64,000 nt of DNA from Fistularia commersonii. Its lineage: Eukaryota; Chordata; Actinopteri; Syngnathiformes; Fistulariidae. Position numbers and translations under genes: made by a program. Of this stretch, positions 26,834 through 39,700 are shown piece after piece. The stretch lies in the NCBI GenBank assembly GCA_037954325.1, contig JBBMNZ010000027.1, positions 6,141,001-6,205,000 of the forward strand. The letters are read 5' to 3'. The notes beneath the pieces are model-generated. The model did not search any database. It worked only from the letters and a program-made list of their open reading frames with translations, and was not told the origin of the DNA. Positions within the stretch are counted from its first letter, which is position 1. Every line of letters starts with the position of its first letter.

Positions 26834-28179
26834 AGATCACAGTATCAAAATTGACCGTTTTCGACATTACTACACACGCCTTTTTTTCTCGTTAAAGAAA
26901 AACGTTTGTCTCCCAATTTGGTTTTCCACCAGCTGGTGTTTTTACAACCACTTAAAATGGCATTTATCTTTTTAAAACAATGCAAAGATGAAAATACCAC
27001 TTGTCTATAACCATTCACAGCCTACAGCGCACCGTGATGCAGGGAGGCTGTAGCCAGTTAGCGTGAGTAATTGTAGACACTGGATGAGAGGCTACAGAAC
27101 CATTCACTCTCTATTCACATCTATTTTAAGTCGCAAGGCCCTGTTCTGCCGCAAACATCGAACCAGAAACCAAGAATTGGTTATGGCACGAAGAAGAAAA
27201 AATTTTTGAAAAACTCAGCCATCTACTCAGCCATCTCTTGACTTCCACAACATTCGTTCTGAAAATTGTATTTCACTTCGATTAATATGACAATCATTGA
27301 TCAACGCATTGATTGCAAGCTTTGCCCGTTAGTTGTGAAAGATTCATAAAATTAGAGAATTACTTAGTTATTTACCTATCTACTGTGGTCAACGTCACAA
27401 ACATTTTATGCTGGTCTAAGAACGGACCACATTCCCAATTTTAAGATGCAACGCATCACACTCAGGCATGCACAGATGGGCACAGGTCCATTTGCTATTC
27501 AAATAACATATGTGCTTGGCAATAAAATGAAGCAGCTACAACACCTGTGCTGCTTGCAGCTTTGCACCAAACATTAGATCAGGCCCTGAGTGTGCTGACT
27601 GCTATGGAAGCATCTCTGCAGGGAAGCTGCACCTCAGTATGTTTTGCTTGTTTGCCAATCCTATCACAAAAGTATGCTTTGGGCTGAGGGTGGAAGGGTG
27701 AATTAAGGAGCTCAGGATAAAAGATATTGTTGCCCTGTGAGTCATGCAAAACTATTTCAGGTTAGAATGCTGGAAATAAAGAAAATAGGTCCCTTTTATA
27801 GTGAATATAGTGCTATCATGTTGGGTCTTTTGAGTAGTTTTTTCCTAAATAGTGGAAACAGTAATCCAGCTTTATCCTACATTTCAGTGCCAAAACACAC
27901 TTTTAATCCATTCAGCTGTGGGGCCTAAAATAGTGCAGCTAAATATCAACATTCGTGTCAATGTAAGTTAAAATTACCAGCAACTTACGCTGAAGAAGAT
28001 CCAAACTAATTTTTATCTCGTCTTTTCAGCTTACGGTAGCTTACGGCTCTCTCCCCTACCTTCAAGATGGGTTTGTGGGATGCGCATTTGAGTGTATATG
28101 TGTGTATTGATAATCTCTCCCTAAGATTCTGCTGTTGTCGCTCTATTGGCTTGAGTTGTGAGCCTGTGATATCCTCAGC
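26834..28179. other. AT-rich intron, no clear feature
   Basis: Nothing firmly recognised. The part near 27010-27180 has words reminiscent of common fish repeats (ACCATTCAC), but too few to call. Confidence 0.35.
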
Positions 28180-28325
28180 TAGTCAGTCAGTCATCCATTA
28201 AGCTTTTCCATCAACCACCAAGCCAGTCAGTCAACCTTCACTAAGTCTGTCAGCCAGTTATCTGGTCCGTTAGTCAACTGACCGGGAGGCCAATCAGTCA
28301 GTCAACCAGTCACAGAATCTGACAG
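28180..28325. repeat. Degenerate CAGT/GTCA tetranucleotide array
   Basis: AGTCAGTCAG, GCCAGTCAGTCAACC, GTCAGCCAGT, AATCAGTCAGTCAACCAGTC and similar words recur in one orientation over about 145 bases, separated by diverged spacer. This looks like an old, decayed tandem array. Confidence 0.75.
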
Positions 28326-29635
28326 ACAATTAGCAAAACCCACAGCTCATCACAGGTTACCTGAGTACAGAAAGGAGTTTGATATGTACAGACATATTTA
28401 TCTTGCAAAATAACTAAAACTCTCAACTACCATCTGGCATTTATTGTTTGTCATTTTGTTTGTTTGCTTTTGCATACTAAAAAAGATCATGGGTACTACA
28501 TATGTCTCATTTTCTCCATTTGCATTTCAATGACTCACAGAATAGGTCACCAGTCACGAATATGTTTATGACAATACCAGTAGTTAAATATTGGATAGTC
28601 TATGATATAGTACATTTTGAGACATTTTAGTGATGTGGAGTTGACTTTAAACCAGTTCAATGTTTAACTTAATTTGTGCAGAACTGTTATTTGTTTTTGT
28701 TTTTGTTGTATATGCTGCTGTCACGTTTCTAAGGTTTAAAATTATGTTAAGTTTTTGACTTGACCTTCCCCACTCTTTTTCAAGGCACAGTGTGATCCAT
28801 TTTCTCAGGGGTGTGGTTCTTTCCTTGGATTCTTGGCAGGTAATAATACAAAAAAGTTTGCACCAATTGGAGGGTAACAGCAAGTTAGAAAAAGTGGAAA
28901 TTAATGTATGTAGCAGTGTTAGTTTTATTTAGTTTGACAGCATGTTGAGAGCACTCCCTTATTTTTGAAGCTGTCAGCCAATTATTCATTTAGAGCTGAA
29001 TGAAGTATGGCCCACATGGCCTATTAAATTATACACATTGAATAGAACTGTTTCAAAACCACAAACTATTGAATCTGCATGAAGTTTGTTTTCAGTTTAA
29101 GCTCACAGCTAAGGGAGGTGTGAGCATGTGCGCCACATCTGCCTGCTATGGGGGTGTTGAGGACACGTTAAATCATAGATGGCCTCAACTCTTCTCACTG
29201 GCCTCGAAAAGCAGATTTACTATGCAGGCTGTCAAAAGTGTGACCCATTAAAATCCCAAACATACACCGAGTACTTTTGTTGCTAGTGTGAAGTGACAGA
29301 GCAAAAGAGTAGGGAGCGACATGTTTTATTTTGCATCAGCTGCGACGAGGAACGTAAATCACAAAACAAAACCTCAAGACATGATTTTCTTTCATCACAA
29401 AGACAACAATAAATCTCAGTGTGGACCAGAATGGAATGGACTGACATCATGTCTCTCAGACATTTTTCATTTAGAGTGATATACCTAATTTTGTCAAAAA
29501 TAAGTTCAAATAAGTAACATACTGACAAATGTAGCTTTTTAGTCTGCTGTGATGGTAAATGCATTCTCTTTTCCTAGAAAATGAGAGGCAGTTAACAACT
29601 TATAATAGCAGACTAAATATCAGAGTTTTGCTATA
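28326..29635. other. AT-rich intron, no feature seen
   Basis: Apparently unique; no exon or repeat recognised. Confidence 0.4.
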
Positions 29636-29997
29636 TATACTGCTCAAAAAAATAAAAGGAACACTTGAACAACACAATGTAACTCCATGTCAATCACACT
29701 TCTGTGAAATCATAGTGTCCACTCAGGAAGCAGCACAGATTCATTTTGACTTGTTTTAAGGACATTACATCAAAGTTGGATCAGCCTGGAGTGTGTTTTT
29801 ACACTTTAGTTTTGAGTGTGATTCCTAATCCAGACCTCCATGGGTTAATACATTTGATTTCCATTGATAATTTTTGTGTGATTTTGTTGTCAGCACATTC
29901 AACTGTGTAAAGAGCAAAGTATTTCATAAGAATATTTCATTCATTTAGATCTAGGATGTGTTTTTTAAGTGTTCCCTTTATTTTTATGAGCAGTGTA
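29636..29997. mobile_element. Tc1/mariner-type MITE, complete with both ends
   Basis: The left end (CTGCTCAAAAAAATAAAAGG from about 29640) and the complement of the right end (CTGCTCATAAAAATAAAGGG from about 29993) form terminal inverted repeats of about 45 bases with a handful of mismatches. TA dinucleotides sit at both outer borders (29636-29637 and 29996-29997), the usual Tc1/mariner target duplication. The 358-base inside has no transposase frame, so the copy is non-autonomous. From memory, this sequence occurs in many teleost genomes and is often longer there, which suggests this copy lost its middle. The superfamily rests on the TA borders and is inferred. Confidence 0.85.
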
Positions 29998-30799
29998 TAT
30001 ATTAGCTGATTGAAAATACCTGGATCTGAAGTTTCTATAACGCCATAGATCTGAACTTTGAGATTCAAAATGAAATAACAAAGCAACATTTGTGTATGAT
30101 AATGCATTATATACAAATTACAATGTTAGTAATTACTGGCTGCAGTATTTCAAGAATAGATACTAAAATAGATGCATTTAATATGTAATATGAAAATACA
30201 GTTCTATTCTAAATGCATCAATATATTATCAAGGGATTTCTTATTCTCAAAATCTGCAAAATGCCTTTAGTTATTTTACAATCTACGAAAAATGTATCAT
30301 GTCCACTGAAGATTGGGATTCCAGCAACTGTTGGTTCACTCCATATACAGTAGCTTGAGCAACATTGAGATTAGATGGCTCTGCACTAAGTGAAGACTAG
30401 AATGTCAGATAGTAGCCAGATCAATAACATATCTCAACACAAAAATATTTTGGATATGGCACTGCATTACTGCAATTTTCAGGAATAAGATGAAATGCAA
30501 AATTGATGCCAGTTAGCCTGAAATAACATTAGCCACAATTTAAATAGTGGAATATTTCTGTTTCAAAATGTCCCTAACCGTATACAACTAGGGATACTTC
30601 AAATGATCAGTTCAGTACTGCTGATCATGCTAACTAACATATACACTAGTTTCCTTTTTGATGTAGAGCACTGAATAGCGTATGGTGAATTTAAGTGACT
30701 GAGATAGTTCTGGTTCAAGTGGAAGCAATGTCCCTCGATCCTAGGAATGACTGCAACCTAAGGGAGTGATATATCCATTTTTTCTTTCCACTATTTAAC
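29998..30799. other. AT-rich intron, no feature seen
   Basis: Apparently unique sequence between the MITE and the first three-box repeat. Confidence 0.4.
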
Positions 30800-31007
30800 T
30801 CTTATCCTACTTAGGGTCACAGAGAATACTGGAGCCTATCCCACCTGTCAGTGGGTTAGAGGCAGGGTACATCACAAGGCCACATATAGAAATAAACAAC
30901 CATTCACACATCTGGGCAATCTTCCCAGCTTTTCCAATTAGCCTGCTGCATGTTTTTAGACTTTGGGGGGAAAGACGACCGCCAACCACTGCACCAACAT
31001 GCCGCCG
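30800..31007 (+). mobile_element. Widespread teleost 'three-box' repeat, copy 1
   Basis: In order: 'gggtcac...actggagcctatccc', 'acaaccattcacacatctggg', 'tgcatgtttttagactttggg' and 'aaccactgcaccaacatgccgcc'. This order is that of a repeat found in most teleost genomes. Compared with a full copy it lacks the 'gaacccacgcatgcacggggagaacatgcaaactcc' part, so it is internally deleted. The class is not certain; a non-autonomous element is likely. Confidence 0.8.
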
Positions 31008-31584
31008 GGAGTGATATATACTTTTATACTTCCTTTTTTTCATTGCTCACATTAAACACTCAAGTATTACTTTTCGCATGACCTCTAAACTCTCAAATGG
31101 TAAATTAAGAAAATGTTATGGATTATATCCCATACTGTGATTAGCACTGCCTTTGTGCCTTACAACTGATAGCAGTGGAATTTTTTTTTTTTGTAGATCT
31201 TCCGTCATGGTTTCTGCAAATCCAGTCATAATTTAAAGCCAATAATGACTACTGTTTGACACCAAGGGGAGGTTATATCTTTTAGGAAGTTGCAGATAGG
31301 ACGATCCATCCCTCCGCATTGGTTTCTGTTATCTGGACACTTTTGGATAGCATGTTTAAGGGATTCCTCATACATCTGAAGCCCTTGCATTATAAAAGGG
31401 TAAATATCGAATCAGTTCCATCTTGTTCAAGTCAATCATTTTTCAAGATCTGGTAACAATGGCAAATTTCAGTTAAACCAATAAAACCAATCTACTCTGA
31501 CTAGTGCTGTAACTAACCATTTTAATTATTGGTGACAATAATGACTATTCTTAGTAATTAGTCGCTGAAAAGGAACTAAATGGA
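31008..31584. other. Unique spacer between two three-box repeats
   Basis: No feature recognised; a T run at about 31182-31192. Confidence 0.4.
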
Positions 31585-31943
31585 GGAAATCATTCATTGT
31601 CTATGGCACTTATCCTGCAGTCATGGTAGAGGTATGAGGGTTGCGGGTGGGTGGAGGAGAGGTGGGGGGCTAGGGCCTATCCCATCTATCATTGGGCCAG
31701 AGACTGGGTTCACCCTAGACTGGTCAGTTCATCATTGGGCCACATTTGGAGACAGGCAACCACTTACTTGTTCATTCACATATCTGGGAAATGTTGAGTC
31801 GTCAATGTGCGTGTACATACATGTTTTTGGACTGTGGGAGGGGAACCACAGAGCATGGGGGAAACCCATGTAGACATGGGGAGAACATGCAGGGAATGTC
31901 TTACTGTGGGGCAAAAGCACAAGTCAAGGCACTACTGAGCCAA
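31585..31943 (+). mobile_element. Widespread teleost 'three-box' repeat, copy 2
   Basis: The same family and orientation as the copy at 30800, but longer. It keeps the 'ctatggcacttatcctg' start, 'gcctatcccatctatcattggg', 'gttcattcacatatctggg', 'acatgtttttggactgtggg' and 'gggaaacccatgtagacatggggagaacatgcaggg' parts, and it ends near 'gcactactgagccaacc'. A guanine-rich stretch at 31638-31674 lies inside it. Frames crossing it (31580-31873 and 31746-32063) are accidental. Confidence 0.8.
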
Positions 31944-34900
31944 CCTCAAATAGAAAAAAATCTCAAGATGCAACTCAGAGAAGAGATGCGTCTCAAAAGT
32001 GAGGGACAATCAATTAACAATGAGTATCTATTTTGCAGTCAAACCCAGACAAAACTTGAATGAAAGCGGGAGAGGGAGAGCGAGAGAAAGAGAACAAGGT
32101 ATCACTCGAAAGGGTAATTCAGTACAGCAGCCTAAGCTATCCAGATGGTCTGTCCTTTTTATGAGGTGTCTATATTTCAGTAATGAGATTCCTGACCAGG
32201 TCCTGTGACTCGAGCCTAGTATCATGTTGGGCTTTTCGTTAATTGCACTCACTGAACCTGGCCTATTAGGTTCATCTCCAAATCTAACAAAGTAACCCCT
32301 CAGTTGGCACATCGTGTTTTTGTTTATTCCGTGAAACCACTGAGCAATCCCTTTTGGACATCAGGAGAATCTATTAAATAAAATCTCTGATACTTGACTG
32401 ATACTTGACAGTAATATACTGTAGGGATAACCTGGCTCTTTAATGAAAGTTAGCTTACCCTTCTTTTACCCTTTCTGGCTCTTTTTTCCTGCCTGCCCTC
32501 TCTCTGTCTCTCATGCCTTCTAGTTACTGACAGGCTGAATTCACTTCTACTTTGCTCTTATGTGAGCTGCACATGTAAGTTGCCCTTGGCTATAATAAAG
32601 CCTTAAACCACTAGAGTGAAAAATACTAATTTTGAGAGGTGATGGCTTCAAAAATTATCACATTTATTTATAGTCTAACAATAAAAACATACCAATGGCA
32701 ACTACTTACTCACATACTGCATCACTTAAGGCTAGACTGTCATTGTCTTATCAAGCCCCACAAAGTAAGTGTCTGTGGCACAATTTAAAGGACCAGTGAG
32801 CAAGACCTAATGACATCTAGCTGTTAGGTTGCAAGTTGCATCTAGCCTCTCTTTTAATTATCCTGGAAGAACCTGCAGTGACTCTGCTTTCAGCACTGTA
32901 CACCAAAGCTATTCCATGAAATGTACCTTTAATTTCATACCCATTCTTTTAGATCATTGGATAACTCTGGGGTGCAGAGACTGGTGTTTTGATTTAAGTG
33001 GGTCAAAAAGGTCAAGTACAATGACTAGTTTAACAGAAAGCCGACTTAAACAACTCAATTTGTGGGTGGTATTAATGCATCCAAATGGCAAACAGATCAA
33101 TGTCTGCTCGACATGAATCCTCCGTTACTGTAATGGACCAGGGTTGCACCATCTGTTGTTAATAAAAGCAATAGCCCGTCGCCTCTTTTGTTCCCTTCTG
33201 GGATTTATTCCTGTCAGTGCACATCATTTATAAGGCCTCAATGGTAGCAATGGAGTCCGTAGCATCTTCCTGTAGTCATTTCTCCAGATACCATTTCATA
33301 ATGCACACATTTAAGTCTCTAATCTCAAAGCAGCTCAATCACTCACTACTAGTATAGTAAGAAAAGTACCGGTATTTAAAATCATCTGGCAATAAGTCTA
33401 ATTTCCAAACAACTCATCATCTTCACTGTTCTACCCCTCACTCTGATGTTTGCGTTTCTCTTAAAATTCTGAAAGAACATCCATAGCTGAAGTAGCCTAT
33501 AGTTTTACGTTGGTGCCTTGTGCACACAGCCTGAATGGGTATTTACTATGCAATGATATTTTTAAGCAAGCATATGAGCAGGATTTTAATACAAGATAAT
33601 ACAAAAATAAATAATGAACCAATAGTCCCTCTACCTTGCTGCAGCTTAAACTGGTTAGTTGAGGAAAAAATGAAACAAGTATGACAAAAGAAAGACCCCA
33701 AGTTTCAACCATAGATATTAATCAAAAATGAAATGGTGATTATATGTCAGTTTCAAATGATAACTGATGCAATATTGCATATTCTGTGGAATCAGTTCTT
33801 TCTGCAATGCTGATTAAAGAATGCAATCTCAGCCAGTGTATAAAGAATGGGTCTTAGTTTTGGGGAAAAGTGCAAAACAATGTGCAACACAGAATCTCAT
33901 TCCATTCCATTCCCATATAGCATGTTGTATTCCATTCTAAACACAATACAAATGATGTTTTTCATCTGCAAATCACTTGAAATATAATTTAATTATATTA
34001 TTATTATTATTCTATTTCACACAAATTTTTAAAAACTGCCCCCAAATAGTTAGTATGCTCTTTGTTAGCTGCACAAGAGGCTAGTCTGAAGCATCATACG
34101 GATGGAACAGATGAATGTCTGACCGAGAGCAGACACCTTCGGTATCTGTGGTGCAAAACAGCTGCAATCCAACTCTAAAGTATACAATTATTGAAAATGA
34201 GCCTGCACAGCTGTAGAAACTTGCCAAAATGTCATGTCAGCTTATAACATACTACTTGTTCCCCCCCTACTGATCTGTGTCATCAGTATCATTGCGATGT
34301 CAAAAACGGAGTGGTCCCTTATCGACCCCATCACGAGGGACGTTCGTGTAATGACAATGGTTGGTAATCAGCTGCTTAAAATTCTGCACCTGTTTAAGAG
34401 ATTAATTATTTTGGCAAAAAAGAGATGTTCCCTAACTGGGAATAATTACACAAATTTGTTGGCAAAATATGAAAGAAATAAGATGTTTGAGCACACAGAG
34501 CAAATCTTTGAGGCAAACAAATTGAAAACGGCAGCAGAAATAAAAATTTTGCACGTATAATCTCTGTGTGATTAGTGGAAAGTTTCATCAGGATTTAGAA
34601 ACCTGCATCCTATGTGCAAATCCCAAATGCAAACATTTTTTTGAAAGATTTTGTCAAAAAACATTTTGCCCCATGGAGACTTAAAACCAGATTACGGTAC
34701 TCTCCTAACATTCGGGGATATTTTAGTATTTTTAGTCATTTATAAATATAGATTTGTGATAAAATTATGACATTGGTTCTTTGTTTTGCCAAATAATTTA
34801 CAGAACACTTCAAGTGTATAGGTGTTTACCTCAGTTATAATAGTGAAGGGACATGTTGATGCTGCAAAGTGAAACCACCAAGCCAAATCGACATGGCTCC

Positions 34901-35359
34901 AGGAATAAACTAGGGTAAGTCTACAATTGGGACTAACTCAAGATCCTCAGGTGGTTTTCTGTAGAAAAAAGGACTTTGGAAAAGCTGAATTTTGGAGTGA
35001 GGACCCAGATTTAAGAGCAGTTAATCTAATGTGGGAGTGCAATACACTGAAGGGAACTTAATCTCTCTCTGACTGTCTGTCTTTCTGTCTTTCTGCCTAA
35101 CCGTCTGCCTGATAGTCTGTGTGTCTGTCTCTCCCTCATACAGACGCTACTATTTTAAGCATGTACACATGCTTAAACAAGACACACTTGAGTGTATGTA
35201 TAGTACAGACATAAGAGGGCGGGGAGTGACTGTGGGGGCAATCCAGTGTTATAACCACCTAATTCTATTTCCAGCAACACTCCCCACACAGAGGATTAGC
35301 TGTTTGGCTTTGTCAATACACTATTGGGAGGAAGGGAAAGACTGAGTCTGCATCTGTGC
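31944..35359. other. Intron, mostly unique
   Basis: Includes purine-rich and pyrimidine-rich patches (32060-32100, 32460-32520) and a small TTA array at about 33996-34011. The plus-strand frame at 34234-34560 (108 codons) has no recognised domain. Confidence 0.4.

Positions 35360-35452
<93 letters not shown>
35360..35452. repeat. (GT)n microsatellite, about 46 pure units
   Basis: The longest perfect dinucleotide run of this orientation in the window. Long frames across it are Cys-Val or Thr-His repeats and not genes. Confidence 0.97.
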
Positions 35453-35455
<3 letters not shown>

Positions 35456-36530
35456 TGTATGAGTATGAGAGGAAGGGGGGGGCATCCCAGTCATTGTTTT
35501 GTGGAGTAAAACGTAAAGCATTGTGTGTAGGAGGGGGTTGAGAATATTTATCAATATCTTCCATATGCTTAGAGCATAGATTCGACTCACTAAATTAGCA
35601 AGCCAATATTCATCGTGAAACACCAGACAAGCTTTCCAAATGAATGAATCATTTGATGTCATCTAACTTGCATCAAGGAAAGGGGGGAGCAGAATAAAAG
35701 GAAGCAGAGGACGTTAATAACACTGTGGAGGGGGAGAGAAGCAGCAGAAGTAAAGGTGAATGAAAAGCTTGTTCCTTGTATTTAGAGTGTTTTTGTTTGA
35801 TAGACTGGGTTTGTGATACCCACATCAACGTTCTGGATCACCAAATATGGAGGGGTTATTTTTGTGAACATTCTATGTGATGGATTTCTGGTTAGAATAA
35901 TTTCTGGTTGAAAAGGTTCACTTGTCAAAAACATTTCATTAGGAAGATGAAAAAGTTCAGACATCACATTTTGATTTCTAAACATCTTGAAGTTGGTTTG
36001 CAATTAACCATAATAAATCGAAACAAAGTAAAAGTGAGAAATGACAAGGTAAAAAGTTGAAGAATAATAAGGCAACTGGAAAAAGTCTGAAGAAACGTCT
36101 GTCTTGGTTTATGATTTTCGAAAAAATCCACCATGACAACTGTGTGACAACCATGACAAATCAGAAATGGGCTTTGAATTGGTTACCATTACTTCATGTA
36201 TTTTTTTTTTAATTTTTCAAGTCCCAAAAAGCGGAATCAGATTATTAATGGCTGTTTCCGTGTTTACTTATTCTCTGATCAGTGTTTTTAGCCTTTCATT
36301 TATGAAAATACCTGTTGGCTGTTTCCTTGAAGAGGGGTTTAAAAGCCTCTCAGGAAATAAAGTTGTTTACATGATGAAAAGAGCTTTGGGGATGTTGTTT
36401 GAGCATGTTAAGTCTATGAGGTTTGAATAAGTGTATATGCGGCAAGCTGCAACCAGCAACAAAATTGATATAATCAGCAATGATACCTACGGTTTAACAG
36501 TGACTGTTTCTGACTAACCATCCAAAATTG
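35453..36530. other. Intron, no clear feature
   Basis: A G run at about 35475-35482, then AT-rich unique sequence. No exon recognised. Confidence 0.4.
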
Positions 36531-36710
36531 CCACCTTACCGTGATGGAAGGGTTTGTGCATCCCAGTGATCCTGGGAACTATGTTGTTAGGGGCTTTTTG
36601 CCCCTGGAAGGGTCACCCAAGGCAAACAGGTCCCAGACATAGCTTGGCTCAGAAGACTCTCATGAAGAACACAAACGTTGGACCTAGTTTTCCTGTTTCC
36701 AGGGCTGGTA
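36531..36710 (+). mobile_element. Teleost interspersed repeat fragment
   Basis: The run 'ccaccttaccgtgatgg', 'gatcctgggaactatgttgtta', 'ggggctttttgcccctgg', 'agggtcacccaaggcaaacagg' and 'catgaagaacacaaacg' follows, in order, a repeat I know from many fish genomes. A peptide of the form GHPRQTGPR is read through it there as well as here (frame 36554-36739). It is probably the 5' or untranslated part of a LINE-type element, but the class is uncertain. The copy is truncated at both ends. Confidence 0.65.
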
Positions 36711-39700
36711 CTGATAGATGTTTGAAATTATATCATTAACATTGACCTGTGTCCTTAATTTCTTAAAATAGCTGCACAAGCTTTGTTTATCAGTGATAAT
36801 AAGATAAGTTATATGAAAGGGAAGTTATGGCAGCCTATTATAAGTCATCATCTCCTCCCTCACTGCAAAGTCACATCTTCCTTTATGAGTTGAGGACAAT
36901 TATCTTTTTTTGCTTGAGTTAGTGTGAATTCCATGAATGACGCAACATTGGTAATTGCTCAATGACTGGCACATTGTACTTTGTGGCATCTCCGACTTAA
37001 CTTTTACTAATCCATTTCATCTGAAATCTCTGAAGACGCATGGAGATTTGTTTGAAAAAAAAACTTGTACCTGGAGTCACAGCCAGACAGAAAAAAAATA
37101 GAAAAATTAATTATAAGAAAGTCATCAATGATTTGATTTGTTTGAATAATAAAAAAGATTAGGACAGTGTAAACTGAAGGCCATACTAGGAGGGATTGAC
37201 ATTGGAAAGGAATCCATTTAAAAATATTTTTACATTGAAATTAAATACAGCAAGCCAAGGTCTAAGCTCGACACCACTGTTGTGTCGTCGTCCACACAAC
37301 TCCATTACAAATGAAGAATGCATTGGCCTTAAAATGAGGACTAAGTCATGAAAATGTGGGACAATTGCTTTTCAATCACAGATGGAAAGCAAAGCATTGT
37401 AACTGATATCAATATTACCTAGTATTACCACTGTTATTATCACTTGCACTTTTAAAAAAATATATGGCTTCCATGAGTAGGTTGTAGAATATGCAGTATA
37501 TAATAAGTAATCACAAGCACAATTCAACAATAACTGCTACATATCAACATCATGTGACTGTTTTTTTTTTGCATATAACACTAAAAAACAAGTCATGATA
37601 CATACTGCATATATCTTAATTAAAGACTTTTAGGATTTATATGTTTGCAGGATGGAAACTGTCAGCATATCTGATAATCATGCATGTAATCAAGTTCAAG
37701 TGGTTCAAGTACTGATTCATTTTTGTTCAACCAGAGCCCTTGAACCTACAATCTGTCTTGTTCCAGAGGCTATAGTTGGAATATCAGCAAAACAGTTTCA
37801 GGAAATATGTAACTATATATAGATGGAGGCATTTGCTTTCACTGTGTTTTTTTTCTGAAACCTTTTTTTACAGATTTCAGTATAAAGAGATTTCTATTTG
37901 CAATGATCTGAACAAACATAGGACCACAATGAGGGTTTCATTTGAGCAAAAGAATCATTTTAAAGTAAAAAGGGCAGAAAAATGTAGAGGACCCACAAGT
38001 GCCACTGAGTGAATCATAGATTTGTTATGAGACATAACTGAGTCAGGACTTGGCAGTGATAACACAAATGTCTACAAACTCACATATTTACCAACAATGT
38101 GACCACTAAGCAGAGGCATGTATGTAGTTTCGATCAACAACTGGCCTCCACCAATATTTTTGATTCATTGCTAAAGTAAAACCTAGGTTATGGGCTATGG
38201 TTCTCAAATGTTGTAGAGTTAAACAACCTTCCATTTAAATGCTTGCTTGTTTCGACATTGACTCTAAATCAAACCTCTGTGTCTTTGTAAGTGTTTAAAA
38301 GCAGTTAAAATTAAAGTATTTCTTGGACATTGTTTTGTTGGCATTTAGGCGGTCAGTGGCTCTGTCATCGAACTCGTAGGAAATTCACAGGAGAACAGAG
38401 GGAAGCTGGAGGATTCAGAGACAAATCCGGAGGCTAACAATGTGAACGTAATTTTTTCAAGGCCTCCTACCTGCATTTATGCTCGCCTGGAACGTAAATA
38501 AGTAAAGAGCCTTCTGTTGGAATTGCAAGAACCTCCATAATGAAAAACATCCAGTCACTCTGAGAATTTGAGGATATTACACACAGCTGCCGTTGAACCA
38601 CAGTGACTGGTTCATCTTCCATTGTAGCCACATGCAGCAAATCGGTGTTCAGCTTCAAACTACATTTCAAAACTTTAGCCAGAAGTTGCTGTGGCCAAAG
38701 TTTGAAATGCGGAAATACATTTTTATAATGAAACAAAACTTCTTAGAAAATACTTTGTCTGTGCGAAAGAGAGGCAGTTGATCATACAAACGTCAAATGG
38801 CTGAATGCAACTATTCTCACACAAACACATTGAGCCAAACATTTGTCACCCAGTACTGAAGTCAGGATTCTAGATGACAAGATGATTTATGATGCTGTTG
38901 TCATCTTCTGACTCAACCACCCCCCTCCCTGCAGGAGGCTCTAAACAGATCCATCAGCAATAATAAACTGAAGTCCAGATGCCCAAACAGTTGGTCTGTC
39001 AATCAGAGTGTGTATGCACACACTTGCAAAAGGAAAAGCAAAACACAAAGACACATAGTCAAACCATTAAGACATCAGATTGCACACAAAAAATTCAATT
39101 GTGCGAATTTCATTTTTGGGGGAAAAAAAAAGGGTAAATCTTTCAGAGGGTATAAAGCAATCTCTAAAGCAGGAACACAAAAAAACAGTGTCGGTGTCTT
39201 AAAGCAATCAATCACTAAAAAAAAAAAAACATTGGAAAAAAAAATTGAATCAAGAACCTTGTTTTTCTAACTCAGAAATTGCTTTCCCAAAAACGGGTCA
39301 TTACCTTTTAATTGTTCTATTATTGAGTCATTTAAAATTTATTTTTTAAGTTCTTTGATCTGTCTGAAAGTGGTATAAATAAATCAGATAAAGCTTGAAA
39401 AAAGGAAGATGAAAAACAAAAGAACTATAACTGTCAAGTTGGGATTACAACAGCAGAAATGCAAAGACCACGATTCTAATGAGTGCAATTCATCTGTTTT
39501 AACAGGTGAAGCAGTCGATTTTTCAAATTAGCCTTCAGCTTCAAACGATATGATGAAGAAGTTTAAAGAGGATAAATGATTGGTGCCTGTAGAGATTTCA
39601 AAATTTTTCTTGTTGCTGTTAAGCAGCATTATAAAATATGTGAAACCTGAAAATCAGCAGATACCTACTTAATTGTATTATTTGAAACAACAAGAACTGA

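Noticed and set aside
27010..27180. Possible third copy of the three-box repeat
   Set aside because: Only the ACCATTCAC word and a few neighbours match; the order of the other boxes is absent.
31580..32063. Plus-strand frames of 97 and 105 codons
   Set aside because: They read through the three-box repeat, which does not code for these frames.
34234..34560. 108-codon plus-strand frame with a hydrophobic start
   Set aside because: The first 20 residues resemble a signal or membrane segment, but no family, promoter or splice site supports a gene.
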